From Pseudomonadota bacterium (GTDB lineage Bacteria > Pseudomonadota > Gammaproteobacteria > Steroidobacterales > Steroidobacteraceae), in contig QGUO01000048.1 of the NCBI GenBank assembly GCA_003242495.1, positions 1 through 13,357 on the forward strand: a stretch of 13,357 nt of DNA, in the 5' to 3' direction. Within the stretch, counting starts at the first letter, position 1; every line of letters begins with the position of its first letter. Under the pieces are notes generated by a model. The model worked only from the letters and a program-made list of their open reading frames with translations, made no database searches and was not told where the DNA came from. Positions 6,729 through 13,357 of the stretch are shown in pieces. Position numbers and translations under genes: made by a program.

Positions 6729-7643
6729 CTACTCCCCGCGAACCTGCTTCATCACCTCGGCGGCAAAGTCTTCCTGCTTCTTCTCGATGCCGGCGCCCAC
6801 CTCGTAGCGGACGATGGCCGTCACTTCGGCGCCGGCCTTCTTCAGGTACTGCTCCACCGTCTGCTTGTCGTCCTTGACGAAGGGCTGCCCGAGCAGCGTG
6901 ACCTCGTTGAGCCACTTGCGCACCCGGCCCTCGATGATCTTGCCGAGAATGTCCTCGGGCTTGCCGGCGTTCTTGGGATCCGCCTTGGCCTGCTCGATGA
7001 AGATGGCGCGCTCGCGCTCGATGTCCTCGGCCGGCACATCGGCGGCCGAGATGCAGGTCGGATTGATGGCCGCGACGTGCATGGCGATGTCCTTGGCCAC
7101 CGCCTCGTCGCCCGCGCTCAGCGCCACCATGGAGCCGATGCGGGTGCCGTGCAGGTAGACGCCCACCACTGCAGGCGCCTCGAGCGCCACGACGCGGCGT
7201 ACGGTGATGTTCTCGCCGATCTTGGCGACCAGCTCGCGGCGGTACTCGTCGAGCGTCTTGCCCTGGGCATCGGCCGGGGCGGGGACGCCCTCGATCCGTG
7301 CCTCGAGCAGCGCCTCGAGCGACTCGGCGCCGCGCTCGAGCGCCAGGTGTGCGGCGATGTTGCCGAGCGTCTGGAAGTCCTCCTGCTTGGCGACGAAGTC
7401 GGTCTCGCAGTTGACTTCGACCATGGCGGCGCGCCGTCCGTCCGCCGAGCGCTGAATGGCGATCACGCCCTCGGCCGCGATGCGCGAGGCCTTCTTGTCG
7501 GCCTTGGCAAGGCCGCTCTTGCGCATCAGCTCCGCCGCTGCCTCGAGGTCGCCCTGGGTTTCGACGAGTGCCTTCTTGCACTCCATCATGCCGGCGCCGG
7601 TGCGCTCGCGCAGCGCCTTTACTGCTTCAGCCGTAACAGCCAT
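6729..7643 (-). CDS. tsf: Translation elongation factor Ts
   Basis: 304 residues (E. coli EF-Ts 283). It is the nucleotide-exchange factor that releases GDP from EF-Tu; cytoplasmic. The N-terminal UBA-like domain carries LRERTGAGMMECKKAL (11-26), and the EF-Tu-contacting motif NCETDFVAK is at about 78-86, with TDFV at 81-84. Two dimerisation or core subdomains follow, including HVAAINPTCISAADVP. The C-terminal module reads LLGQPFVKDDKQTVEQYLK. The ATG at 7643 has GAGG six bases upstream and begins MAVTAEAVKALRERTG, the usual start. It follows rpsB after 80 bp containing a strong hairpin; the rpsB-tsf pair is near-universal in bacteria and usually co-transcribed. Confidence 0.98.
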   Translation of the reverse strand: MAVTAEAVKALRERTGAGMMECKKALVETQGDLEAAAELMRKSGLAKADKKASRIAAEGVIAIQRSADGRRAAMVEVNCETDFVAKQEDFQTLGNIAAHLALERGAESLEALLEARIEGVPAPADAQGKTLDEYRRELVAKIGENITVRRVVALEAPAVVGVYLHGTRIGSMVALSAGDEAVAKDIAMHVAAINPTCISAADVPAEDIERERAIFIEQAKADPKNAGKPEDILGKIIEGRVRKWLNEVTLLGQPFVKDDKQTVEQYLKKAGAEVTAIVRYEVGAGIEKKQEDFAAEVMKQVRGE

Positions 7644-7682
7644 GAATGCCTCTTCTCACGCGCTTGCGCGCGAACCATTCTG

Positions 7683-7706
7683 CGGGGCCGCGCAGGCGCG
7701 GCCCCG
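7683..7706 (-). other. Strong 11-bp hairpin between rpsB and tsf
   Basis: CGGGGCCGCGC (7683-7693) pairs with GCGCGGCCCCG (7696-7706), with only AG between the arms, so about 10 pairs around a 4-base loop in practice. In the transcribed direction a run of seven T lies before the hairpin (about 7715-7721), right after the rpsB stop, and none after it. It therefore does not fit an intrinsic terminator on either strand. E. coli also carries a structured element between these two genes, thought to lower read-through. An attenuator or an RNA-stability element is the likeliest role. Confidence 0.5.
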
Positions 7707-7723
7707 TACACGAGAAAAAAACC

Positions 7724-8755
7724 TTACTCCTTCGCCGCGGCGTCGGGCGACGCAGCCTCGGCGCCAGGCGACGCGGCCTCGGCGCCAGGCGCCGGCGCCT
7801 CGGCGCCCGTCTTGCGCTTGGCCTCCGCGCGGCGCGCCATGAATTCCTCGGCGCCTTCCTCGGAGTCGACGTTCTCGACGTCGGCGATCACATCCGCCGA
7901 ATCCGCGTCGGTCTCCGCTTCGGCCTTCGCCGGCGCACGCTTGCGCGGGGTGGCCTTCTTCTTGGCCGCCGCCGGGCGCGCGCGGCGCGCAGCCGGCACG
8001 GCGCTCCTCGGCCGGGGCTTGCCCTCCTCGTCGAGCTCGACGAACTCGTCCTCGCCGACCGGCACCTCGGGCGCCGCCGAGCGTCCCTCGATCACGGCAT
8101 CGGCCATGCCCGCGGCGTAGAGCTGAATGGCGCGCATGGCATCGTCGTTCCCGGGAATCACGTAGTCGACGTCCTCGGGCGAGCAGTTGGTGTCGACCAC
8201 CGCCACCACCGGGATGCCCAGCTTCTTCGCCTCGCTGAGGGCGATGCGCTCATGGCCCACGTCGATGATGAACAGCACGTCGGGCAGCGAGTCCATGTCC
8301 TTGATGCCGCCGAGGCTGCGCTCGAGCTTGTCGCGCTCGCGCCTCAGGCCCTGTGCCTCGCGCTTGCTGTGCTGCTCCAGCGTGCCGTTGGTCGCCATCT
8401 CGTCGAGGTCGGTCAGGCGCTTGATCGACTGGCGCACGGTCTTGAAGTTGGTGAGCATGCCGCCGAGCCAGCGATGGCTCACGTATGGCATGCCGCAGCG
8501 AAGCGCCTCCTCCCGGATGGCCTCACGCGCCGCGCGCTTGGTGCCGACGAACAACACCCGTCCGCCATCCGCCACGACCTGGCGGATGAAGGCCGCCGCC
8601 TCGTTGTAGAGCGGCAGGGTCTTCTCGAGGTTGATGATGTGGATGCGGTTACGTTCACCGAAAATGTACGGAGCCATTTTCGGGTTCCAGAAGCGGGTCT
8701 GATGTCCGAAGTGAACGCCCGCTTCCAGCATCTGTCGCATGGACACGCTGGCCAT
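7724..8755 (-). CDS. rpsB: 30S ribosomal protein S2 with long charged C-terminal tail
   Basis: 343 residues, about 100 more than E. coli S2 (241). S2 binds the 30S subunit last, between head and body, together with S1. The core (residues 1 to about 228) is fully conserved: MASVSMRQMLEAGVHFGHQ at the start, WNPKMAPYIFG, INLEKTLP, LFVGTKRAA, HRWLGGMLTNFKTVRQSI, SLGGIKDM, and DVDYVIPGNDDAMRAI near the end. After about residue 228 comes a tail that alternates acidic (235-246), basic (247-277, with AAAKKKATPRKRAPAK), acidic (279-304) and basic (308-316) blocks, then a heptad-type repeat (317-337). It looks intrinsically disordered. The start at 8755 matches the family N-terminus and has AGGAG 9 bases upstream; an open extension of ten codons upstream is rejected. 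It is the first gene of the minus-strand run. Confidence 0.97.
   Translation of the reverse strand: MASVSMRQMLEAGVHFGHQTRFWNPKMAPYIFGERNRIHIINLEKTLPLYNEAAAFIRQVVADGGRVLFVGTKRAAREAIREEALRCGMPYVSHRWLGGMLTNFKTVRQSIKRLTDLDEMATNGTLEQHSKREAQGLRRERDKLERSLGGIKDMDSLPDVLFIIDVGHERIALSEAKKLGIPVVAVVDTNCSPEDVDYVIPGNDDAMRAIQLYAAGMADAVIEGRSAAPEVPVGEDEFVELDEEGKPRPRSAVPAARRARPAAAKKKATPRKRAPAKAEAETDADSADVIADVENVDSEEGAEEFMARRAEAKRKTGAEAPAPGAEAASPGAEAASPDAAAKE
7746..7808 (-). repeat. rpsB: Three tandem 21-bp units inside the rpsB tail
   Basis: Units 7746-7766, 7767-7787 and 7788-7808 are in register with the reading frame and encode GAEAASP, GAEAASP and GAEAPAP (listed from the C-terminal side). The first two DNA units differ at one base (7754 against 7775), so the duplication is recent or homogenised; the third is more diverged. 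A 21-bp in-frame repeat keeps the frame when copies are gained or lost. Confidence 0.85.
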
Positions 8756-8909
8756 CGTCTTGAACTCCTGGGGTTGAGCCTCCACCCGTCCCAGACGCCG
8801 ACCGGCTCGGTCGCGGCCCTGCGATCGGAAACGATCGAGGGACGGTCCTGCGAGCAGGCACCCCGGCGTATGTGTCGACGGATGTGAGAGATTTCGTTGC
8901 TAAAAAAGC
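8756..8909 (-). promoter_or_regulatory. rpsB: Structured 5' leader of rpsB, about 150 nt
   Basis: From the predicted start near 8908 to the rpsB ATG the RNA can form several hairpins. The best (8817-8841) has CGATCG on both sides of a UUUC loop, extended by CCCU/AGGG with one bulged base. Others are CGACC-gagcc-GGTCG (8799-8813) and CCTG-ctcg-CAGG just upstream. In E. coli the rpsB leader is bound by S2 for autogenous control, and its 5' region is also known as the t44/tff RNA. By analogy this leader probably has the same role. I infer this from position and structure and have not matched a conserved S2-binding motif. Confidence 0.55.
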
Positions 8910-8915
8910 GCGCGC

Positions 8916-8952
8916 TTTATACCATAAACTCGATGACGCACCAATTTTTTTT
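8916..8952 (-). promoter_or_regulatory. rpsB: Promoter of rpsB with A-tract and GC-rich discriminator
   Basis: On the minus strand the -10 TATAAA (8916-8921) is preceded by TG one base upstream (extended -10) and by TTGGTG (8939-8944) at exactly 17 bp. A run of eight A (8945-8952) lies immediately upstream of the -35, like an UP element bound by the RNA polymerase alpha subunit. Downstream of the -10 the sequence is GCGCGCGC, a GC-rich discriminator typical of stable-RNA and ribosomal-protein promoters repressed by ppGpp and DksA. This is the best promoter in the window; start site predicted near 8908. Confidence 0.75.
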
Positions 8953-9329
8953 GGGGTCTTTGCCGCGAGTCTTGCCGTGGTCTGCCCTGTCGTCGGTCCG
9001 GTTTCACGCCCGTGCCGTGCAGTGCGTCATCCCCACCGTTCCGCGGCGCGACGGCTCCCGGAACGACACACCGCGGGGCCGCGCACCCAGGAACGAGGCC
9101 CCACGGGATCACGCGCTGACCGGAGGCCCGCACGCCGCGCACGCGGCGCGGCCGGCGGGACACCGCGCTTCGTCGCCCTGATGCGCGGGCCCGATGCGCC
9201 ACACCGTCCGTTCCCGCCCTGCCGGCCCCACGGTCCTCGACGCTGTCTTCAACCCTAGCGGCGCCCGTCCCCACGGGGACGGCGTTGCATCAGCGCCGCG
9301 GCCCAGCGCCGCGCGCCCGGAAGCACGAT
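8953..9329. other. Rest of the rpsB-map divergent region, no gene recognised
   Basis: About 380 bp of G+C-rich sequence upstream of map. Open frames exist on both strands but give Arg/Pro-rich products without family resemblance, so I call none. No good sigma-70 promoter for map is visible. Structures: GCCGCG-ca-CGCGGC (9134-9147), an 8-bp hairpin CCGTCCCC/GGGGACGG (9265-9282) about 47 bases before the map ATG, and the 10-mer CAGCGCCGCG repeated at 9291-9300 and 9304-9313. The hairpin could lie in the map leader; no T-run follows it. Confidence 0.5.
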
Positions 9330-10127
9330 ATGCAGGTGTCCATCAAATCCCCCGCAGAACAGGACGCAATGCGCCTCGCCGGCCGGCTGGCGGCCGATGT
9401 GCTCGACATGATCGCGCCGTATGTCGTGCCGGGCACGACCACCGACGAGCTCAACGCCCGCTGTCACGACTACATCGTGAACGAGCTCGGGGCCATTCCC
9501 GCGCCGCTCAATTACCGGGGTTTCCCGAAGTCGATCTGCACCTCCGTGAACCACGTGGTCTGCCACGGCATTCCCGGGGACAAGCGTCTCAAGCAGGGCG
9601 ACATCATCAACATCGACGTGACGGTCATCAAGGACGGGTGGCACGGCGACACCAGCCGGATGTACGCGGTCGGCAAGATCGCGCCCGCCGCGCAGCGCCT
9701 GATCGACATCACCCACGAGGCCATGTGGATCGGCATTCGCCAGGTGCGTCCCGGGGCGCGGCTCGGTGACATCGGCGCGGCCATCCAGACCTTCGTCGAA
9801 GGCCATCACCTTTCCGTGGTGCGCGAATATTGCGGACATGGCATCGGACGGGTATTTCACGAGGACCCGCAGGTGCTGCACTACGGGCAGCCGGGCACCG
9901 GCATGGAGCTCGTTCCGGGCATGACCTTCACCATCGAGCCCATGGTCAATACCGGCAAACGCCATGTGCGGCTGCTCGCCGACGGGTGGACCGTCGTCAC
10001 CAAGGACCGCTCCTTGTCCGCGCAGTGGGAGCATACTGTGCTGGTCACCGAAACCGGCTACGAGGTGCTCACGCTCGGCGCCGAGGCCCGCACCGGCCTG
10101 TTGACCGGCACGGCCGATGGACGCTGA
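9330..10127 (+). CDS. map: Methionine aminopeptidase, type I
   Basis: 265 residues (E. coli Map 264). It removes the initiator methionine from nascent proteins with a small second residue, at the ribosome in the cytoplasm. All five dinuclear-metal ligands of the pita-bread fold are present: D96, D107, H170, E203 and E234. The substrate-binding H79 (SVNHVVCHG) and H177 (GIGRVFHEDP) are there too. It has no N-terminal extension or zinc finger, so it is the short type Ia form. The ATG at 9330 has GGAAG 6 bases upstream and begins MQVSIKSPAEQDAMR, like E. coli (MAISIKTPEDIEKMR); an open 15-codon extension upstream is rejected. It is divergent from rpsB and is followed by glnD after 54 bp, as in Pseudomonas and E. 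coli. Confidence 0.98.
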   Translation: MQVSIKSPAEQDAMRLAGRLAADVLDMIAPYVVPGTTTDELNARCHDYIVNELGAIPAPLNYRGFPKSICTSVNHVVCHGIPGDKRLKQGDIINIDVTVIKDGWHGDTSRMYAVGKIAPAAQRLIDITHEAMWIGIRQVRPGARLGDIGAAIQTFVEGHHLSVVREYCGHGIGRVFHEDPQVLHYGQPGTGMELVPGMTFTIEPMVNTGKRHVRLLADGWTVVTKDRSLSAQWEHTVLVTETGYEVLTLGAEARTGLLTGTADGR

Positions 10128-10181
10128 GCGCCGTTCATTGCCACGCCCCCGGATGCCCGGTTAGACCGGCCCGGAGATCCC

Positions 10182-12872
10182 ATGCCAGTCGTCACGCCCG
10201 AGGACCTGGAGGAAATCGCGGCCCCCGCCGGCGATCCGCGCTGGGATTACCTCACCAGCCTGCAGCAGTCGCTCGCGGCGCCGAACCAGGCCCTGGAATG
10301 CTTCCGGGCCGCGCTCGACGAGGGCGACGAGCGCCTCAAGCAGCGCTTCCTGGACGAGGAGCCGGTCGAGCGCCTGGTGCGCGACCGCGCGCGGCTGGTC
10401 GACACCCTGCTCAAGGCATCGTGGACGCTGCACCTGGGCGAGCACGCGCGTGACATCGCGCTGATCGCCGTGGGCGGATACGGGCGCGGCGAGCTCAATC
10501 TGTGCTCGGACATCGACATCCTGGTGCTGTTGCCGAAAACCGAGGCGGCGCCCTGGCAGGCGAATCTCGAGCGCTTTCTCACCTTCATGTGGGACATCGG
10601 CCTGGAGGTCGGGCACAGCGTGCGCACCATCGACGACTGCCAGCGCGAAAGCGCGGCGGACGTGAGCGTGGCGACCACGCTGATCGAGGCGCGCCTGCTG
10701 AGCGGCCCGGAGCAGCTGTTCGAGGCCATGCGCCGGGCACTCGCCCCCGAGCGGGTCTGGCCGATCCGCGAGTTCTTCGAAGCCAAGGTCGCGGAACAGA
10801 CCGCGCGCCACCACCGCTACCACGACACGGCCTACAACCTCGAGCCCAACGTCAAGTCGAGCCCGGGCGGCCTGCGCGACATCCAGACCATCGGCTGGGT
10901 CGCCAAGCGTCACTTCGGCGCCGAATCGCTCGACGAGCTGGTCGAGCACGGCTTTCTGACGCGCAGCGAGCTGCGCAAGCTGAAGACCGCGCAGGCCTAC
11001 CTCTGGAAAATCCGTTTCGCCCTGCATGTGCTGACCCAGCGGCGCGAGGACCGCCTGCTGTTCGATCACCAGATCAGGCTCGCGAAGATGTTCGGCTACG
11101 AGGACGCGACCTACACCCTCGCGGTCGAGCAGTTCATGCAGCGCTACTACCGCACCGCCATGGACGTGAGCCTGCTCAACGAGATGCTGCTGCAGCTGTT
11201 TCGCGAGGCCATTTTGTCCTCGGCGAACGCGCCGATCCCGGTGAACTCGCGCTTTCAGATCCGCAACGACTATCTCGAGATCACCTCCGACGACGTCTTC
11301 GACCGCTATCCCTCGGCCATGCTCGAGCTGTTCGCCATCCTGCAGCAGCATCCCGAGGTGCGCGGCGTGCGCGCCTCCACCATCCGCGAGCTCACGCGCC
11401 ACCTGTGGCTGATCGACGAGGAGTTTCGCCAGCACCCGCGCAATCACCGGCTGTTTCTCGAGATCCTGCGCGCCCCGGTGGGCGTCACCCACGAGCTGCG
11501 CCGCATGAATCTCTACGGCGTGCTGGGGCGCTACATCCCGGCCTTCGGGCGCATCGTCGGGCGCATGCAGTACGACCTGTTCCATGCATACACGGTCGAT
11601 GCGCACACCCTGTTCGTGGTGAGCAATCTGCGACGGCTGGCCATGGCCAAGTACGACCACGAGTTCCCGGCGCTGTCACGCATCATGCAAGCGCTGCCCA
11701 AGCCCGAGCTCGCCTATCTCGCGGCCATTTTCCACGACATCGCCAAGGGGCGCGGCGGCGATCATTCCGAGCTCGGCGCGGTGGACGCCGAGGCGTTCTG
11801 CCTGGAGCAGGGCCTGTCGCGCTACGACGCGCGCCTGGTCGCCTGGCTGGTGCGCCACCATCTCGAGCTGTCGGTCACGGCGCAGAAAAAAGACATCAGC
11901 GATCCCAAGGTCATCCACGATTTCGCCCAGCTGGTCGGCGACCAGATCCACCTCGACTACCTGTACGTGCTCACGGTGGCCGACGTGCGCGGCACCAACC
12001 CGAAGCTGTGGAACGCCTGGAAGGCCTCGCTGTTCAACGAGTTCTACGAGCGCACCAAGCAGGCGCTGCGCCGCGGACTGGAAAGCCCGATCGACAAGGA
12101 GGAGCTGATCGCCGAGACCCAGTCGCGGGCACGCGAGCTGCTGGCGGACAGCATCCCGACCGAGGAACACATCGACGCCGTCTGGCGCCGCTTCACGGAC
12201 GCCTACTTCATTCGTCACACACCGGCGGAGATCGCCTGGCATACCCAGCAGCTCGCCGCGCGCCGGGCGGATGACACCTCCTCGCTGGTGTCCGTGCAAC
12301 AAAAAAGCGGTCGCGGCGGCACCGCCGTGATGACCTATACGCCGCAGACACAGCACAGCTTCGCGCGCACCACCGCCCTGCTCGATCAGCTCGGCCTGAA
12401 CATTCTCGATGCGCGCATCACCCCGACCGCGGACGGCTTCAGTCTCGACGTGTATCACGTGCTCGAGGACACCGGGGGCGAGATCGTCGATGCGGCGCGC
12501 ATCCGTGACATCGAGCTACAACTCGCGCACACATTGTCGCACCCGACCGATCGTGTGGTGACCGTCACACGGCGTGCGCCGCGCCAGGTGCGCGTGTTCG
12601 CCACGCCGACCCAGATCAATTTCAGCGAGGATCCGGTGAACCTGCGCACCATCCTCGAGCTCATCGCCGCCGACCGCCCCGGCCTGCTCTCCCAGGTGGC
12701 CCAGGTGCTCATGGCCCAGCGGGTGGACATTCACACCGCAAAGATCGGCACCGTCGGCGAGCGCGCCGAGGACGTTTTCTACGTGAGTGACGAGCACGGC
12801 CGCCCGCTGGACGCGGCGGCCCGCGACAAGCTGACCCAGGCGCTCATCGTGGCGCTCGACCGGCGGGAGTGA
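10182..12872 (+). CDS. glnD: Bifunctional PII uridylyltransferase / uridylyl-removing enzyme
   Basis: 896 residues (E. coli GlnD 890). It senses glutamine and adds UMP to, or removes it from, PII proteins (GlnB/GlnK), controlling glutamine synthetase and the NtrBC response. Domains in order: the nucleotidyltransferase with VGGYGRGEL (97-105) and catalytic SDID (D110, D112); the helical GlnD linker, with SSPGGLRDIQTI; an HD hydrolase domain for UMP removal with H475 (AYTVDAHTL), H518-D519 (FHDIAKGRGGDHS) and D601 (VADVRGTNP); then two glutamine-binding ACT domains at about 716-795 and 820-893 (the second: ELIAADRPGLLSQVAQVL). Both active sites look intact, so both activities are expected. The ATG at 10182 has GGAG 5 bases upstream. 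It lies 54 bp after map and is followed by dapC after 100 bp. Confidence 0.98.
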   Translation: MPVVTPEDLEEIAAPAGDPRWDYLTSLQQSLAAPNQALECFRAALDEGDERLKQRFLDEEPVERLVRDRARLVDTLLKASWTLHLGEHARDIALIAVGGYGRGELNLCSDIDILVLLPKTEAAPWQANLERFLTFMWDIGLEVGHSVRTIDDCQRESAADVSVATTLIEARLLSGPEQLFEAMRRALAPERVWPIREFFEAKVAEQTARHHRYHDTAYNLEPNVKSSPGGLRDIQTIGWVAKRHFGAESLDELVEHGFLTRSELRKLKTAQAYLWKIRFALHVLTQRREDRLLFDHQIRLAKMFGYEDATYTLAVEQFMQRYYRTAMDVSLLNEMLLQLFREAILSSANAPIPVNSRFQIRNDYLEITSDDVFDRYPSAMLELFAILQQHPEVRGVRASTIRELTRHLWLIDEEFRQHPRNHRLFLEILRAPVGVTHELRRMNLYGVLGRYIPAFGRIVGRMQYDLFHAYTVDAHTLFVVSNLRRLAMAKYDHEFPALSRIMQALPKPELAYLAAIFHDIAKGRGGDHSELGAVDAEAFCLEQGLSRYDARLVAWLVRHHLELSVTAQKKDISDPKVIHDFAQLVGDQIHLDYLYVLTVADVRGTNPKLWNAWKASLFNEFYERTKQALRRGLESPIDKEELIAETQSRARELLADSIPTEEHIDAVWRRFTDAYFIRHTPAEIAWHTQQLAARRADDTSSLVSVQQKSGRGGTAVMTYTPQTQHSFARTTALLDQLGLNILDARITPTADGFSLDVYHVLEDTGGEIVDAARIRDIELQLAHTLSHPTDRVVTVTRRAPRQVRVFATPTQINFSEDPVNLRTILELIAADRPGLLSQVAQVLMAQRVDIHTAKIGTVGERAEDVFYVSDEHGRPLDAAARDKLTQALIVALDRRE

Positions 12873-12972
12873 TGCGGCGCCCGAGCGGGCCTGTGCCAGC
12901 GTGACACCCCTCGATGTCCTGTGAGGACGTGCACGTCGTCCATCCGCCTCGTTGCGCGGTACACTGCGCGAC

Positions 12973-13357
12973 ATGAATCCGGCACTGACTCAACTGCGGC
13001 CCTATCCGTTCGAGCGCCTGCGGGCGCTGCTCGCCGGCGCACAGCCGCCCGCCGCGCTGACGCATATCTCGATGTCCATCGGCGAGCCGCGGCATGCGCC
13101 GCCGCCGTTTCTCCTCGAGGCGCTCACCCGCAATCTCGAAACCCTGGGCAGCTATCCGGCCACGGCCGGCACGCCACAGTTGCGCGCGGCGGTCGCCGCC
13201 TGGCTCACGCGGCGTTTCCGCCTGCCGGCCGGCGCGGTGGACCCGGAAACCATGGTGCTGCCGGTCAACGGCACCCGCGAAGCCCTGTTTGCCTTCGTCC
13301 AAGCCGTGGTCGATGCGCGTCGAGATGCCGTGGTGGCCATGCCCAACCCCTTCTACC
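12973..13357 (+). CDS. dapC: Succinyldiaminopimelate aminotransferase, N-terminal part (cut by window edge)
   Basis: The first 128 codons are present; the gene runs off the right edge. It is a fold-type I PLP aminotransferase. It begins MNPALTQLRPYPFERLRALL, then HISMSIGEPRHAPP, YPATAGTPQLRAAVAAWLTRRF, LPVNGTREALFAF and MPNPFY. These blocks are characteristic of the proteobacterial DapC family, which transfers an amino group from glutamate in the succinylase branch of lysine and meso-diaminopimelate synthesis. The PLP lysine lies outside the window. Family assignment also rests on position: glnD-dapC (then usually dapD) is the order in Pseudomonas. The ATG at 12973 fits the family N-terminus, but no Shine-Dalgarno sequence precedes it; TACACT at 12960-12965 does. 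An alternative is a related aminotransferase of the same subfamily. Confidence 0.9.
   Translation, partial: MNPALTQLRPYPFERLRALLAGAQPPAALTHISMSIGEPRHAPPPFLLEALTRNLETLGSYPATAGTPQLRAAVAAWLTRRFRLPAGAVDPETMVLPVNGTREALFAFVQAVVDARRDAVVAMPNPFY

Noticed and set aside
6576..8887. Long plus-strand open frames (6576-8120, 7646-8887) opposite tsf and rpsB
   Set aside because: They are shadows of conserved genes, with compositions unlike real proteins and no motifs.
8872..9258. 128-codon open frame in the rpsB-map divergent region
   Set aside because: It starts with a plausible-looking stretch but becomes Arg/Pro/His-rich, has no Shine-Dalgarno sequence and overlaps the rpsB promoter.
10161..11660. 499-codon open frame antisense to glnD
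   Set aside because: It is the complement of a strongly conserved gene in a G+C-rich genome; the product is low-complexity with no recognisable domain.
1..13357. Search for CRISPR arrays, transposases, toxin-antitoxin pairs, phage genes, tRNA or rRNA
   Set aside because: Nothing in the sequence supports any of these; the window is a conserved housekeeping locus and I see no undescribed multi-gene system in it.

Overview
The window is a G+C-rich (roughly two-thirds by eye) chromosomal segment of a gammaproteobacterium. Gene content and order (rpsB-tsf-pyrH-frr-uppS-cdsA-dxr-rseP-bamA on the minus strand, map-glnD-dapC divergent on the plus strand) match what I recall of the Pseudomonas-type arrangement. 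Escherichia coli instead places dxr directly after frr and has no dapC next to glnD. I cannot name the genus. This is conserved housekeeping DNA: I see no insertion sequences, CRISPR arrays, phage genes, tRNA or rRNA, and no novel multi-gene system.

Minus strand, in transcription order. A good promoter at about 8916-8944 drives a structured 150-nt leader, then rpsB (ribosomal protein S2) and tsf (EF-Ts), separated by 80 bp with a very strong hairpin. A 414-bp gap with hairpins and a TATAAT box leads to pyrH (UMP kinase). A 204-bp gap with a 22-bp periodic repeat leads to frr (ribosome recycling factor). A 361-bp gap of unknown content leads to an envelope operon: uppS, cdsA, dxr and rseP overlap by 1 to 4 bases, and bamA follows 41 bp later and runs off the left edge. 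Translation elongation and recycling, pyrimidine nucleotides, isoprenoid and undecaprenyl carrier synthesis, phospholipid synthesis, sigma-E stress proteolysis and outer-membrane assembly are thus laid out in one direction.

Plus strand. map (methionine aminopeptidase), glnD (PII uridylyl-transferase and nitrogen sensor) and dapC (succinyl-diaminopimelate aminotransferase, cut by the right edge) run away from rpsB across a 574-bp divergent region.

What deserves a second look is small-scale: a ~115-residue charged, repeat-bearing C-terminal tail on S2; a tandem 22-bp repeat whose last unit contains the frr start codon; the rpsB leader and promoter architecture; unusual intercistronic hairpins; a CRP-like palindrome upstream of frr; and a dapC start with no visible Shine-Dalgarno sequence.
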